Of a DNA stretch of 64,000 nt, positions 19,059 to 31,792 are shown piece by piece. The DNA comes from DATFQE01 sp963738205 (GTDB lineage Bacteria; Actinomycetota; Thermoleophilia; Gaiellales; Gaiellaceae): NCBI GenBank assembly GCA_963738205.1, contig CAVTVQ010000006.1, forward strand, positions 744,001-808,000, given 5' to 3'. The notes under the pieces are model-generated. The model was not told the DNA's origin. It made no database searches and saw only the letters and a program-made list of their open reading frames with translations. The translations under genes and the position numbers were made by a program. How positions within the stretch are numbered: position 1 is the first letter of the stretch; each line of letters starts with the position of its first letter.

Positions 19059-19631
19059 ATGGTCAAGACCGCCCTGTGCGCCATCGTGGTCCTTGCCGCC
19101 TTCGCCGGAGCCCTGGTCGCCGGCGGCAACGTCACGGGTGCATGGGAGCCGTACGACCCGAGCGCCGGCGGCGCGCCGCAGCCCAAGGCCCCGCTCACGT
19201 CGGGCAAGCGCCGGCATAGGAAGAAGGCCGCGCGGACGCACGCAAAGCCTGCGCGCGACGCCAGGTGGATTCGGCGCGCGAACGCGCTCTGCCGCAAGGC
19301 CCGCCGCCAGTCCGAACACACGCGCGCGCCACGCACCGCGGAGGAGATCCAGGCCTTCCTCGGCAAGGGCGTGAAGCAGAACCGGTACTGGAACCGCCGC
19401 TTCGTCGGCCTCGGCGACCCGCGCGGCGAGGCAACGCGGTTCGCCCGCGTGCGCGCGCTGTTGCGGGAGGACGAAGCACTGCTCGCCGACCTCGTCACGG
19501 CGGTCAGAGACTCCGACGGCGCCTCGGCGATACTGCTCGGGGACCGGCTGCTGAGCCTCGCCAGGCGCGAGAGCGCGCTCATGGTCGCGCTCGGCGCGCG
19601 CGAGTGCTCCCTCCCCTCGACCGCTATTTAG
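19059..19631 (+). CDS. Secreted or anchored hypothetical protein
   Basis: 190 residues from ATG 19059. It begins MVKTALCAIVVLAAFAGALV, a signal sequence or anchor, then a Lys/Arg-rich linker (KRRHRKKAARTHAKPARDAR) and an all-alpha region with WIRRANALCRKARRQSE. Not recognised. It has a few cysteines that could make disulfides. The stop overlaps the LCP gene stop region (convergent, 8 bases). Start and reality are moderately supported by signal peptide and codon use. Confidence 0.55.
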   Translation: MVKTALCAIVVLAAFAGALVAGGNVTGAWEPYDPSAGGAPQPKAPLTSGKRRHRKKAARTHAKPARDARWIRRANALCRKARRQSEHTRAPRTAEEIQAFLGKGVKQNRYWNRRFVGLGDPRGEATRFARVRALLREDEALLADLVTAVRDSDGASAILLGDRLLSLARRESALMVALGARECSLPSTAI

Positions 19632-21582
19632 CGCCCAGGGGCCGCAGGCCCTTCGCGATCGCGACCATGGTCTCGTTCGACAGCTTGTCGAGGAGCGTGT
19701 TCACGACCCAGTACGAGCGATCGCCTTCGCGCAGCACGACCATGTGCAGCTTCGAGCCCGAGTAGTAGAAGTCGTAGGTGCGCTTGCCGATCTTGGTGCG
19801 CTGGTTCGACTCTGCGAGCGCCGGCGCGTCCGCCCAGTCGGTCTGCTGGATGCCCCAGTACTGGTAGACGCCGTCGGCGAGGAAGCGGTACGACAGCCGG
19901 ACGGTCTTGTGTCCGTCGGTCTCGTACGCGCGCACCGGCAGCTCGGGATCCGGCGACGACGAGCGCTCGATGATGTTCGGGAGCATGAGCGGGAAGTCGA
20001 CCTTGCGCCGGACCTGGCGGATCAGCGGCAGGCTCGTCGCGGGGTCGCGGATGACGACCGGCGGCTGGCGCTTCGGCGTCCGATCGATCGGCGCCGGCGC
20101 CAGCGTGCCGTGGAACGTCTTGCCCACGACGACCGCGAGCATGCCCTCGCCTGTGAGCCGTGAGAGCTTCCCGGCCGGCATCTTCTGGATGTCCGCGCTG
20201 CCGACGAGGTTCGCCACCACCTTCGCGGCGGCCTCGGCGCCGGGCCGCTTCGGCCGGTAGTAGATGCGGCTCCTGAAGTAGTTCCAGCTCGGAGCGTCGG
20301 CCCTGGCGTTGTTCGCCGGCAGGAGCGAGTTGTAGCCGCGCTGCGCCAGGAGGAACGACGCATTCGCCGCCGACCCGCTGACGCCGTTGCCGTTCAGCGC
20401 CACGAGCGTGACGCGGTTCGGCGGCAGCGCCTTCGTCTTCTTCTTCCTGAGCTTCCGCTGCAACGCGACCGCGGTTGCCTTCTCGGCGGCATTCACATCG
20501 GGGGTGTTGAACTCCTGCACCGCCCGCTGGATGTCCTCCGTTGGCGCCTGGAGCTCCTGCGCGCCGTTCTCGCCCTGGAAGTCGCTGACCTGCTCGATCC
20601 GGCTGTTGAAGAAGTGGCCCGGCGGCAGCTGGTAGGCGAACACCGCGTACTGCAGGATCGTGTTCAGCGAGACCTTCGACTTGCCGCCGCCGGCGACCTT
20701 CACGTTGTCGCTGATGGCGTCGATGATCTTCGGGATCGTTGTCGGCGCGAACGAGTGCGCCACCTGCTGCTTGAGCGCGCGCACGAACATCTGCTGGCGC
20801 GCGTTGCGGTAGAGGTCGGAGTCGGTGTGGCGGAAGCGGACGAAGTCGAGCGTCTTCTGGCCGTTCAGCTTCTGGTACCCGGGCTGGAGGTCGATCGCGG
20901 CGTAGCGCTCGCCGCCGCTCATGTTGTTGTTGAAGTAGCGGCGGTCGACGTCCATCCAGACGCCGCCGACCTTGGCGACCAGCTGCTTGAAGCCGCGGAA
21001 GTTGATCGTGATCAGGTAGTTGATCGGGAGGCCGGTGAGGGCCTTCACCGTCTCGAGCGAGCCCTCGGGCCCGCACGACGCGTACGCCTGGTTGATCCGG
21101 TCGAAGAAGCGGCTGCTCGGGCAGTGGATCTCGACCCGCAGGTCACGCGGGAACGACAGCATCGAGATCGAGTCCGTCGTCGGGTCCGCCCGGACCAGCA
21201 TGAGCGTGTCCGAGCGGGACGGGCTGCCCGTCTTGATGTCCTCGAGGCGGCGGTCGTAGCCGACCACGAGCGCGACGGCGGGCTCGTCGGCCGGCGGCAC
21301 CTTGTCGAGCTTCTTCTGCGCCGCCTTCACCGGCGCCGAGTAGTTGCTGAGGTTCTCGACGCGGTCGTCGAGGTAAAGGTAGTAACCGCCCGCCAGCCCG
21401 AGCGCGACCATCAGCGCGAGGGCCGCCAGCAAGAAGAGGATCTTGCCGACGAAGCGCAGCGCGCTCCGCTTGGGCTGGCGGTAGCGCGTCATGCGGGTCA
21501 GGGCAGTGGGCGGAAGAACGGCGTGGCCGTTCCCGTTCACCTCGGCTCCGCGGCCGATCCCTTTCTTCAGCGTCGTCCGCAT
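19624..21582 (-). CDS. LytR-CpsA-Psr (LCP) family cell-envelope ligase
   Basis: 652 residues. A single TM at about residues 42-68 (FVGKILFLLAALALMVALG), then the LCP catalytic domain: SDTLMLVRADPTTDSISMLSFPRDLRVEI with the pyrophosphate-binding Asp/Arg, DFVRFRHTDSDLYRNARQQ, and a later LytR_C domain (NRVTLVALNGNGVSGSAANASFLLAQRGY). LCP enzymes attach secondary polymers to peptidoglycan from lipid-linked precursors. The last 150 residues are a further extracytoplasmic domain with no known family (YRFLADGVYQYWGIQQTDWA). It is next to precursor-synthesis genes. Confidence 0.92.
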   Translation of the reverse strand: MRTTLKKGIGRGAEVNGNGHAVLPPTALTRMTRYRQPKRSALRFVGKILFLLAALALMVALGLAGGYYLYLDDRVENLSNYSAPVKAAQKKLDKVPPADEPAVALVVGYDRRLEDIKTGSPSRSDTLMLVRADPTTDSISMLSFPRDLRVEIHCPSSRFFDRINQAYASCGPEGSLETVKALTGLPINYLITINFRGFKQLVAKVGGVWMDVDRRYFNNNMSGGERYAAIDLQPGYQKLNGQKTLDFVRFRHTDSDLYRNARQQMFVRALKQQVAHSFAPTTIPKIIDAISDNVKVAGGGKSKVSLNTILQYAVFAYQLPPGHFFNSRIEQVSDFQGENGAQELQAPTEDIQRAVQEFNTPDVNAAEKATAVALQRKLRKKKTKALPPNRVTLVALNGNGVSGSAANASFLLAQRGYNSLLPANNARADAPSWNYFRSRIYYRPKRPGAEAAAKVVANLVGSADIQKMPAGKLSRLTGEGMLAVVVGKTFHGTLAPAPIDRTPKRQPPVVIRDPATSLPLIRQVRRKVDFPLMLPNIIERSSSPDPELPVRAYETDGHKTVRLSYRFLADGVYQYWGIQQTDWADAPALAESNQRTKIGKRTYDFYYSGSKLHMVVLREGDRSYWVVNTLLDKLSNETMVAIAKGLRPLGAK

Positions 21583-21654
21583 GCAGGCCTAAAGAACGCG
21601 AGAACGCCCTGCGGGCGCTCGCCGACGGAGCAGGATAGCCGACTCGTCGGCGGC

Positions 21655-22767
21655 TTAGAGATCGGCGGAGGTTTGCTCGGCGAGCCAGTGCGCAACTGCG
21701 AGGAGCGTCCCGGTCTCCTCGTAGACGCTGCGTTGCTCCTCGGCGCCGGTCCCACGTTCGACGAGGCGTTCGACCTCCGCCAGCTCGTCCCTGCACCCCA
21801 GCCTGCGTGCGGCGGGCTCGGCCCGCTCCACGAGCGCGAGCACGGCCTCGCTCGCGGGCCGCTCCTGATCGCGCTCGAGGTCGATCAGCTTCCCCTTGAG
21901 GCCGTCGCGAGCTGCACGCCACTTGTTCTCGTTCACGAGCGTCACCGGCTGGATCTGCGGCTTCTCGCCGTGCTCGAAGTCGTGAGCGAGCGTCGCGGCG
22001 AGGCTCTGGACGAGGGCGACGATGCCCGCGACGTTCTCGAGCCGCGTCTGGGCGTCCGGAATCCGCACCTCGAGCGTGCCGAGCTTGGGATGGGGCCTCA
22101 TGTCCCACCAGATGTAGGTGTAGTCGGGGAACGAGCCCGTCTTGACCGCGCGCTCGACCAGCAGCTCGAACTCCTCGAACGACGCGAAGGCAGGGGGGAG
22201 GCCGCTGCGCGGGAACGTCTCGAAGATCTTTGTCCGCGTCGAGGCGAGGCCGGTATCGCGCCCGAGCCAGAACGGCGAGTTGGCCGACAGCGCGAGCAAC
22301 TCGGGAAGCCAGGTCCGCAGCCCGTTCGAGACCGCGATCGCCTCGTCGGCGCTCGCCAGCCCAACGTGGACATGCAAGCCGAAGATCACCTCGCGCTCGG
22401 CGACCCAGCGCATCTCGCGCATCAGCTCGCGGTACCGGTCGGCATCGGTGACGTCCTGGTGCTCCCAGCGCGAGAACGGGTGCGTTCCGGCCGCCGCGAT
22501 CACCGCACCATGCTCGGCCGCCGCGTCCCGGAGCGTCGCACGGAGGCCGCGTGCGTCCTCGATCGCCTCTTCGACGGACCCGGCGACGTGCGTCGCCACC
22601 TCGATCACCGACTGGAGCAGCTCGGCCTTGATCCGCCGCTCGTGAGACGCCGCCTCGGCCACCTCGTCGAAGCGCGAGACGAGCTCGTAGCTCTCCTCGT
22701 GGAGCAGCTGGAACTCCTCCTCGACGCCGAGGCTGAAGGGCGTGCTCTTGCCGAAGTTGATCTCGAT
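21655..22767 (-). CDS. YbdK/GCS2-family glutamate-cysteine ligase-like carboxylate-amine ligase
   Basis: 370 residues from ATC 22767, matching E. coli YbdK (372) in length. The family opening INFGKSTPFSLGVEEEFQLL must be included, because GVEEEF is part of the active site. However, from the metH TAG at 22780 down to this point no ATG, GTG or TTG exists in frame; the first GTG is at 22662, after the motif. So either ATC initiates or a base error hides the start. Other motifs: TGLASTRTKIFETFPRSGLP, WWDMRPHPKLGTLEVRIPD, VNENKWRAARDGLKG. It makes an amide or peptide bond using ATP; the physiological product is unknown. Confidence 0.82.
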   Translation of the reverse strand: MEINFGKSTPFSLGVEEEFQLLHEESYELVSRFDEVAEAASHERRIKAELLQSVIEVATHVAGSVEEAIEDARGLRATLRDAAAEHGAVIAAAGTHPFSRWEHQDVTDADRYRELMREMRWVAEREVIFGLHVHVGLASADEAIAVSNGLRTWLPELLALSANSPFWLGRDTGLASTRTKIFETFPRSGLPPAFASFEEFELLVERAVKTGSFPDYTYIWWDMRPHPKLGTLEVRIPDAQTRLENVAGIVALVQSLAATLAHDFEHGEKPQIQPVTLVNENKWRAARDGLKGKLIDLERDQERPASEAVLALVERAEPAARRLGCRDELAEVERLVERGTGAEEQRSVYEETGTLLAVAHWLAEQTSADL

Positions 22768-22779
22768 GGGGCGGGAAGC

Positions 22780-26388
<3,609 letters not shown>

Positions 26389-26529
26389 CTTTTCGCTCCC
26401 GCCTAGCGAGTCGCGGGAGCCGAGAGGACGGCTCGCGGGCTCTTTAGGCGTTTGTTGACCCGGTCGCCAAGCTGCCGTTCAAAGCTCTCCGGGTACCAGG
26501 AATGTAGCAACGTGGGCATCATCCGAGCC
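26389..26529 (-). promoter_or_regulatory. metH leader with a perfect hairpin
   Basis: Minus-strand leader between divergent metH and a small gene. It has a 6-bp GAGCCG/CGGCTC hairpin close to the RBS and a weaker ACCCGG/CCGGGT pairing further up. It does not match the cobalamin, SAM-I or SAH riboswitch consensus as far as I can see by eye. It may be a simple leader, or a regulator not recognised here. Confidence 0.3.
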
Positions 26530-26754
26530 ATGACGGACGCGAAAGCAGCCTCGAGCCCACCCGGCTACGTCGTCCTGCGTCGCCTGCGCGGGGACCAATG
26601 GGAGCTGGTCGGAGAGGCCGAGCGGAAGCCCGGCCAGACTGCCCGAAAGGCGCGCGCACAGGCGATTCAGGACGCCACCGGCGGCCACGCCGAGCCGGGC
26701 GAGGTCTACGCGGCGGTCCTGCGCAGCGAGTGGCGCATCGCGCAGGACTACTAG
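26530..26754 (+). CDS. Small conserved hypothetical protein
   Basis: 74 residues from ATG 26530: a soluble, charged protein with an RLRGDQWELVGEAE strand-turn-strand, an Arg/Lys-rich helix (RKPGQTARKARAQAI) and an acidic end. No known family. It is divergent from metH with a 141-base gap. It looks like a genuine single gene because its composition is balanced and its start is adjacent to the divergent promoter region. Confidence 0.55.
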   Translation: MTDAKAASSPPGYVVLRRLRGDQWELVGEAERKPGQTARKARAQAIQDATGGHAEPGEVYAAVLRSEWRIAQDY

Positions 26755-26771
26755 GACGTTTTGGCGGAATA

Positions 26772-26925
26772 CCGCTCGTCGCCGGGGTGCGATGGTCGTT
26801 CCGAGGCAAGGACGCAGGGAGCGTTCGTGCGCGAAGCCAGGACGCGTAGCGTGCGACCGAGGACGCCGCCTCGGGGCGAGCAGCGCGGCCCGGCGGCACA
26901 GTCGCTATTGCGCCAAATCGTCCTT
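26772..26925 (+). repeat. Dispersed element family A, copy 2
   Basis: Plus-strand copy of the element seen on the minus strand at 12638-12775. Conserved segments are GGGGTGCGATGGTCGTTCCG, GGACGCAGGGAGCGTTCGTG, and CGCCTCGGGGCGAGCAGCGC; CCGAGGC at 26801-26807 can pair with GCCTCGG at 26868-26874. It lies between the small gene and the terminator at 26941. Confidence 0.85.
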
Positions 26926-26940
26926 GCGGGAAAAGGCGCG

Positions 26941-26968
26941 CGGCTGGAAGTCGCGAGACTTCCAGCCG
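26941..26968 (-). terminator. Strong terminator-like hairpin after the zinc-ribbon gene
   Basis: A 12-bp perfect stem CGGCTGGAAGTC / GACTTCCAGCCG with a four-base loop. On the minus strand it begins 8 bases after the zinc-ribbon stop and is followed by CGCGCCTTTT, so it fits an intrinsic terminator, with a modest T-run. Confidence 0.7.
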
Positions 26969-26975
26969 GGGCTTG

Positions 26976-27104
26976 CTAGCGGCAGTTGCGGCAGACGCCT
27001 TCGCTGAGGCCGAACTCGTCGCGGGGGACGATGATCTCGCCACAGCTGCGGCAGCTCCGGCCGGACTCACGGCCGACGAACGCACGGAACAGGCGGTACA
27101 CCAT
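26976..27104 (-). CDS. Small zinc-ribbon protein
   Basis: 42 residues (MVYRLFRAFVGRESGRSCRSC...CRNCR). Two CxxC pairs (CRSC and CRNC) 20 residues apart would bind one zinc. A GAAGGAG site 6 bases before ATG 27104 supports the start. Tiny zinc-ribbons of this kind may bind nucleic acid or protein, but no role is known. A perfect 8-bp hairpin (GAGCACCG/CGGTGCTC, 27130-27148) lies in the upstream gap after the metallophosphoesterase gene. Confidence 0.7.
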   Translation of the reverse strand: MVYRLFRAFVGRESGRSCRSCGEIIVPRDEFGLSEGVCRNCR

Positions 27105-27129
27105 GGAGGCTCCTTCGCTTGAACTCTTC

Positions 27130-27148
27130 GAGCACCGTATCGGTGCTC
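27130..27148 (-). terminator. Hairpin between metallophosphoesterase and zinc-ribbon genes
   Basis: Perfect 8-bp stem GAGCACCG / CGGTGCTC with a 3-base loop, without a T-tract. On the minus strand it follows the metallophosphoesterase stop (27209) by about 60 bases and precedes the zinc-ribbon start by about 26 bases. It could end the atpD-atpC-phosphoesterase transcript or shape the leader of the small gene. Confidence 0.4.
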
Positions 27149-27208
27149 CCCGGGGGTCCCGCAACCCCTTTTGCGGACTTCTTACGAGCCCCTAACAGCG
27201 TGGAAACA

Positions 27209-27943
27209 TCAGCCGGCGAACACGCGTTCTTCGCCGTATGCGATCGCCTCCGCCCGTGCCGGCGGCTTGCGGAGAAGCTCCATGGTCAGGTCGGCGAACG
27301 GATTCTCGAGCGCACGGAACCGCCGCTCGGCCGCATCGAGGTCGTACTCGGTCCGCCGGTGCTCCACGCCGGGGCCGAGCAGCGCCCAGTACGCCCCCGC
27401 GCGGCCCTCGTAGGGTAGGCCGACGCTGCCGGGGTTGAGCAGGCGCGTGCCGTCGACGACACGCTCGTAGCTGACGTGCGTGTGGGCAGTGACGACCGCC
27501 CGCTCGTCGACGCCGGCGAGGAACTCCCGTGCCCGCTCGACCGGAGTGGCCTCGGTCACGACCTCCTCGTCACTGCGCGGCGACCCGTGGCAGAAGCGCG
27601 TCGGCCCGAGGCCGTCGATCTCGGCCAGGACGTGCTCCGAGAACCCCGCGACGAATGCCTGCGCCTCCGGGTCGTGCCGCTCGGCCATGAACCGCTGCCG
27701 GTCGGTTGCGTCGTCCGGCACGCCCTCGAATAGGCGCAGCAGCTCGCGCTCGGCGTTCCCGCGCACGAAGCGCGTCCGTTCGGCGAGCGCCCTGACGAGG
27801 TCGAGCGTCTCCTTCGGCAGCGGGCCCCAAGTCAGGTCGCCGCAGAAGACGATCAGGTCCGGCTGCTCGCGCTCGACCTCCGCCAGCACGGCCTCGAGCG
27901 CAGGCGCGTTGCCGTGGACGTCGGCGAGCGCGGCTACACGCGT
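27209..27943 (-). CDS. Metallophosphoesterase (YfcE/MJ0936-like)
   Basis: 244 residues if started at ACG 27943. Motifs: ADVHGN, GDLTWGP, RGNAERE, CHGSPRSD, TAHTHVSYER and NPGSVGLP, the metal-binding set of calcineurin-like phosphodiesterases. Relatives begin MRVAAL.DVHGN; here the codon in the Met position is ACG, 10 bases inside the end of atpC. No ATG, GTG or TTG lies in frame between that point and the ADVHGN strand, while the first alternative (27889) would remove ADVHGN. Either ACG is used, aided by coupling to atpC, or the base is an error. Confidence 0.82.
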   Translation of the reverse strand, partial: TRVAALADVHGNAPALEAVLAEVEREQPDLIVFCGDLTWGPLPKETLDLVRALAERTRFVRGNAERELLRLFEGVPDDATDRQRFMAERHDPEAQAFVAGFSEHVLAEIDGLGPTRFCHGSPRSDEEVVTEATPVERAREFLAGVDERAVVTAHTHVSYERVVDGTRLLNPGSVGLPYEGRAGAYWALLGPGVEHRRTEYDLDAAERRFRALENPFADLTMELLRKPPARAEAIAYGEERVFAG

Positions 27944-28368
27944 CCCAGCACCGCCAGCTGGTTCTCAGCGTGCTTGATCCGCTGCTCCAGCAGCCAGCGG
28001 TCGGCGTCGGACTCCTCGCCCCGCTCCACACGCTCGAGCTCCGCTTGCGCCTCCTCGAGCTGCGTGCGCGCACGCTCCTCGTCGATGTGCTTCGCGTCGA
28101 CGGCGTCGTCGACGAGCGCGAGCGCGCGATCCTGCTCCACCGTGAAGAAGCCTGACCCGGTCGCGAACTCGCGCACCTCCTCCTTCTCGCGATCGAGGTA
28201 GATGCGTGTCGACCCGGCCTTGAGAAGGGCGACGAGCGGTGCGTGGCGTGCGAGCACGCCGATCTCGCCGGCCTCGCCCGGGACGATCAGCATCTCGGCC
28301 TCGCCCTCGAACGCCGCGCCCTCGGGCGTGACGAGCGAGAGCGCGAAGGTGTGCTTCTCGTCTGCCAC
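27934..28368 (-). CDS. atpC: ATP synthase F1 subunit epsilon
   Basis: 144 residues. Beta-barrel half (FALSLVTPEGAAFEGEAEMLIVPGEAGEIGVLARHAPLVALLKAGSTRIYL) followed by a helical hairpin (LVDDAVDAKHIDEERARTQLEEAQAELERVERG) characteristic of epsilon. It links the F1 central stalk to the c-ring and inhibits hydrolysis. It is 104 bases after atpD, a gap filled by hairpin family C. Its 3' end overlaps the phosphoesterase frame by 10 bases. Confidence 0.96.
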   Translation of the reverse strand: MADEKHTFALSLVTPEGAAFEGEAEMLIVPGEAGEIGVLARHAPLVALLKAGSTRIYLDREKEEVREFATGSGFFTVEQDRALALVDDAVDAKHIDEERARTQLEEAQAELERVERGEESDADRWLLEQRIKHAENQLAVLGRV

Positions 28369-28399
28369 TAAGGCGCCGCCTTGTAGGCGCCGACCATCA

Positions 28400-28451
28400 G
28401 GACGCCCGGGCTTTGCCCGCGCGTCCGTCTGAAACGACCGGTCGACACGTT
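28400..28451 (-). repeat. Hairpin element family C, copy 1 (atpD-atpC gap)
   Basis: On the minus strand the copy begins ACGTGTCGACCGGTCGTTTC, continues with AGACGGACGCGCGGGC, and closes as a hairpin GGACGC(G)CGGGC / GCCCG(G)GCGTCC with AAA at its tip. It matches the copy at 59602-59657, with substitutions in both arms that keep pairing. It lies between atpD and atpC. Confidence 0.85.
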
Positions 28452-28472
28452 TGAGCTGATCACCCTGCGGCC

Positions 28473-29981
<1,509 letters not shown>

Positions 29982-30191
29982 GTGACTCCTGAAGAGAGGG
30001 TTCCTCCGCGTGGCCCGGACGGAGCCTACGGAAAGCGCCTCGGAGTTTACCGAAGCGGCCTTTCGGGCCCCCCAGGAGCCGTAGGTGCTTCTCTGCCGGC
30101 GTCACCGCCACCCGGGCGGCGTGATCGAGGCCTCAGACGTAGGAGCTGACAGGCGAGGCGAGCATGTCCAGACGATAGCTTCCGCGAACCC
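29982..30191. other. Divergent intergenic region between atpD and the ABC-2 operon
   Basis: Carries the start regions of atpD (minus) and the ABC-2 permease gene (plus). A GGCC-TTTC-GGCC type hairpin and AGGAG ahead of atpD are seen. I could not point to a convincing sigma-70 promoter for atpD, although one must exist because the neighbouring plus-strand operon faces away. Confidence 0.35.
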
Positions 30192-30986
30192 GTGCTCAGA
30201 TTGGGCTTCGAGCTCGCACGCCGCGGCTTCGGCCGTTACGCGGCCTATCCCGGCGCCACCTGGGCCGGAATCTTCACGAACACGTTCTTCGGCTTCCTGA
30301 TCGCCTACTCGCTGCTCGCGGTGTTCGATCAGCGGTCGACGGTCGGCGACTACGACGCCCAGGACGCCCTCACGTACACGTGGCTCGCCCAGGGAATGCT
30401 GATGACGATCAACATCTGGGGCTGGTACGAGGTGGCGCTGCGGGTGCGGAGCGGCGACGTGGCCACCGACCTGCAGCGCCCGCTCGACTTCCAGGGCTAC
30501 TGGCTCGCGCAGGACCTCGGGCGCGCCGCCTACCACGCCGTGTTCCGCGGGGTGCCGCCGTTCCTGCTCGGAGCGCTCGTGTTCGACCTGCTCGTCCCCG
30601 ACGCGCCGGTCGTGTGGCTCGCGTTCGTGGCGAGCCTGGTGCTGGCGGTCGTTGCGAGCTTCGCCTTCCGTTTCCTGTTCAACCTGGCGGCCTTCTGGCT
30701 GCTCGACTACCGCGGCGTCGGGATCCTCGCCATGGTCGTCTCGACGTTCTTCTCCGGCCAGATCGTGCCGCTGGCGTTCTTCCCCGACTGGCTGGGCACG
30801 CTCGCCTGGGCGCTCCCCTTCGCCGCCATGGTCCAGGCGCCGATCGAAGTGTGGCTCGGGCACGCGCAGGGCGCCGAGCTCGTCGGCCTCCTGGCCTTGC
30901 AGGCCTTCTGGGGTGTAGTGCTGCTCCTCTGCGGGCGGGCCGTGCTGGCGGCCGGCATGCGGAAGCTGGTGATCCAGGGTGGCTGA
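30192..30986 (+). CDS. ABC-2 type permease (PF06182 family), first subunit
   Basis: 264 residues, about six TM segments (for example TWAGIFTNTFFGFLIAYSLL, FVASLVLAVVASFAFRFLF, LLALQAFWGVVLLLCGRAVL). It fits the two-permease-plus-ATPase exporters COG4586/COG4587/COG3694. The signature charged loops (ALRVRSGDVATDLQRPLDF) are cytoplasmic. Substrate unknown; members of this group are often annotated as export of antibiotics or lipids. Overlaps the next permease by 8 bases. Confidence 0.85.
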   Translation: MLRLGFELARRGFGRYAAYPGATWAGIFTNTFFGFLIAYSLLAVFDQRSTVGDYDAQDALTYTWLAQGMLMTINIWGWYEVALRVRSGDVATDLQRPLDFQGYWLAQDLGRAAYHAVFRGVPPFLLGALVFDLLVPDAPVVWLAFVASLVLAVVASFAFRFLFNLAAFWLLDYRGVGILAMVVSTFFSGQIVPLAFFPDWLGTLAWALPFAAMVQAPIEVWLGHAQGAELVGLLALQAFWGVVLLLCGRAVLAAGMRKLVIQGG

Positions 30987-31791
30987 GGCGGTGGCGCTGG
31001 TCGGGATCTACCGCCGGCTCGTCGGCGCACGTATCCGCGGCCAGCTGCAGTACCGCCTGTCCTTCGCCCTCAACGTCGTGGGCACGGCGCTGATCACGTT
31101 CCTCGACTTCGCAGTGATCCTCGTGCTCTTCTACCAGGTGGACGCGCTCGGCGACTGGACCGTCGGCGAGGTGGGCGTTCTGTACGGCATCTCATGCGTG
31201 TCGTTCGCGATCACCGACCTCGTCGTCGGCCACCTCGACCAGCTCCCCGACATGATCCGCCAGGGCGACTTCGACCAGGTGCTCGTCCGGCCGCTCGGCT
31301 CGCTCCTGCAGGTGATCGCGAGCGACTTCGCGCTGCGGCGGCTCGGCAAGCTCGCGCAGGGCTTCGTCGTGCTCGTCGTCGCGTTGGCGGTCGTCGACGT
31401 GGACTGGAACGTCGGGCGCGCTGGAATGCTCGTGATCTCGATCGTCGCCGGGTCGGCGATCTTCGCCGCCGTCTGGGTCGCGCTCTCGACGATCGTGTTC
31501 TGGCTGATCGACTCGCACGAGGCGGTGAACGCATTCACCTACGGCGGCAACTTCATGACGCAGTACCCGATCAACATCTTCGGCCCCTGGCTGCGGCGGC
31601 TGGTGATCTTCGTCATCCCGCTGGCGTTCGTTGCCTACTTCCCCTCGCTCTACTTGCTCGACAAGCCGGACCCGCTCGGGCTGCCCACGGCGCTGCAGTT
31701 CGCGTCGCCGCTCGTGGCGGTCCTCGCGGGCGCCATTGCGTCCTTCGCGTGGCGCGGCGCCGTCCGCCGCTACCGCAGCGTGGGAGCCTGA
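30979..31791 (+). CDS. ABC-2 type permease (PF06182 family), second subunit
   Basis: 270 residues with six predicted TM segments and the motif DMIRQGDFDQVLVRPLGSLLQV, shared with the first permease (RSGDVATDLQRPLDFQGYW), i.e. the pair are paralogues that form a heterodimer. Its end (GAVRRYRSVGA) is basic. The ATPase follows with 1 base between. Confidence 0.85.
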   Translation: MAEAVALVGIYRRLVGARIRGQLQYRLSFALNVVGTALITFLDFAVILVLFYQVDALGDWTVGEVGVLYGISCVSFAITDLVVGHLDQLPDMIRQGDFDQVLVRPLGSLLQVIASDFALRRLGKLAQGFVVLVVALAVVDVDWNVGRAGMLVISIVAGSAIFAAVWVALSTIVFWLIDSHEAVNAFTYGGNFMTQYPINIFGPWLRRLVIFVIPLAFVAYFPSLYLLDKPDPLGLPTALQFASPLVAVLAGAIASFAWRGAVRRYRSVGA

Positions 31792-31792
31792 C

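Noticed and set aside
26389..26529. Cobalamin riboswitch before metH
   Set aside because: I could not find its conserved core (B12 box) in the leader.
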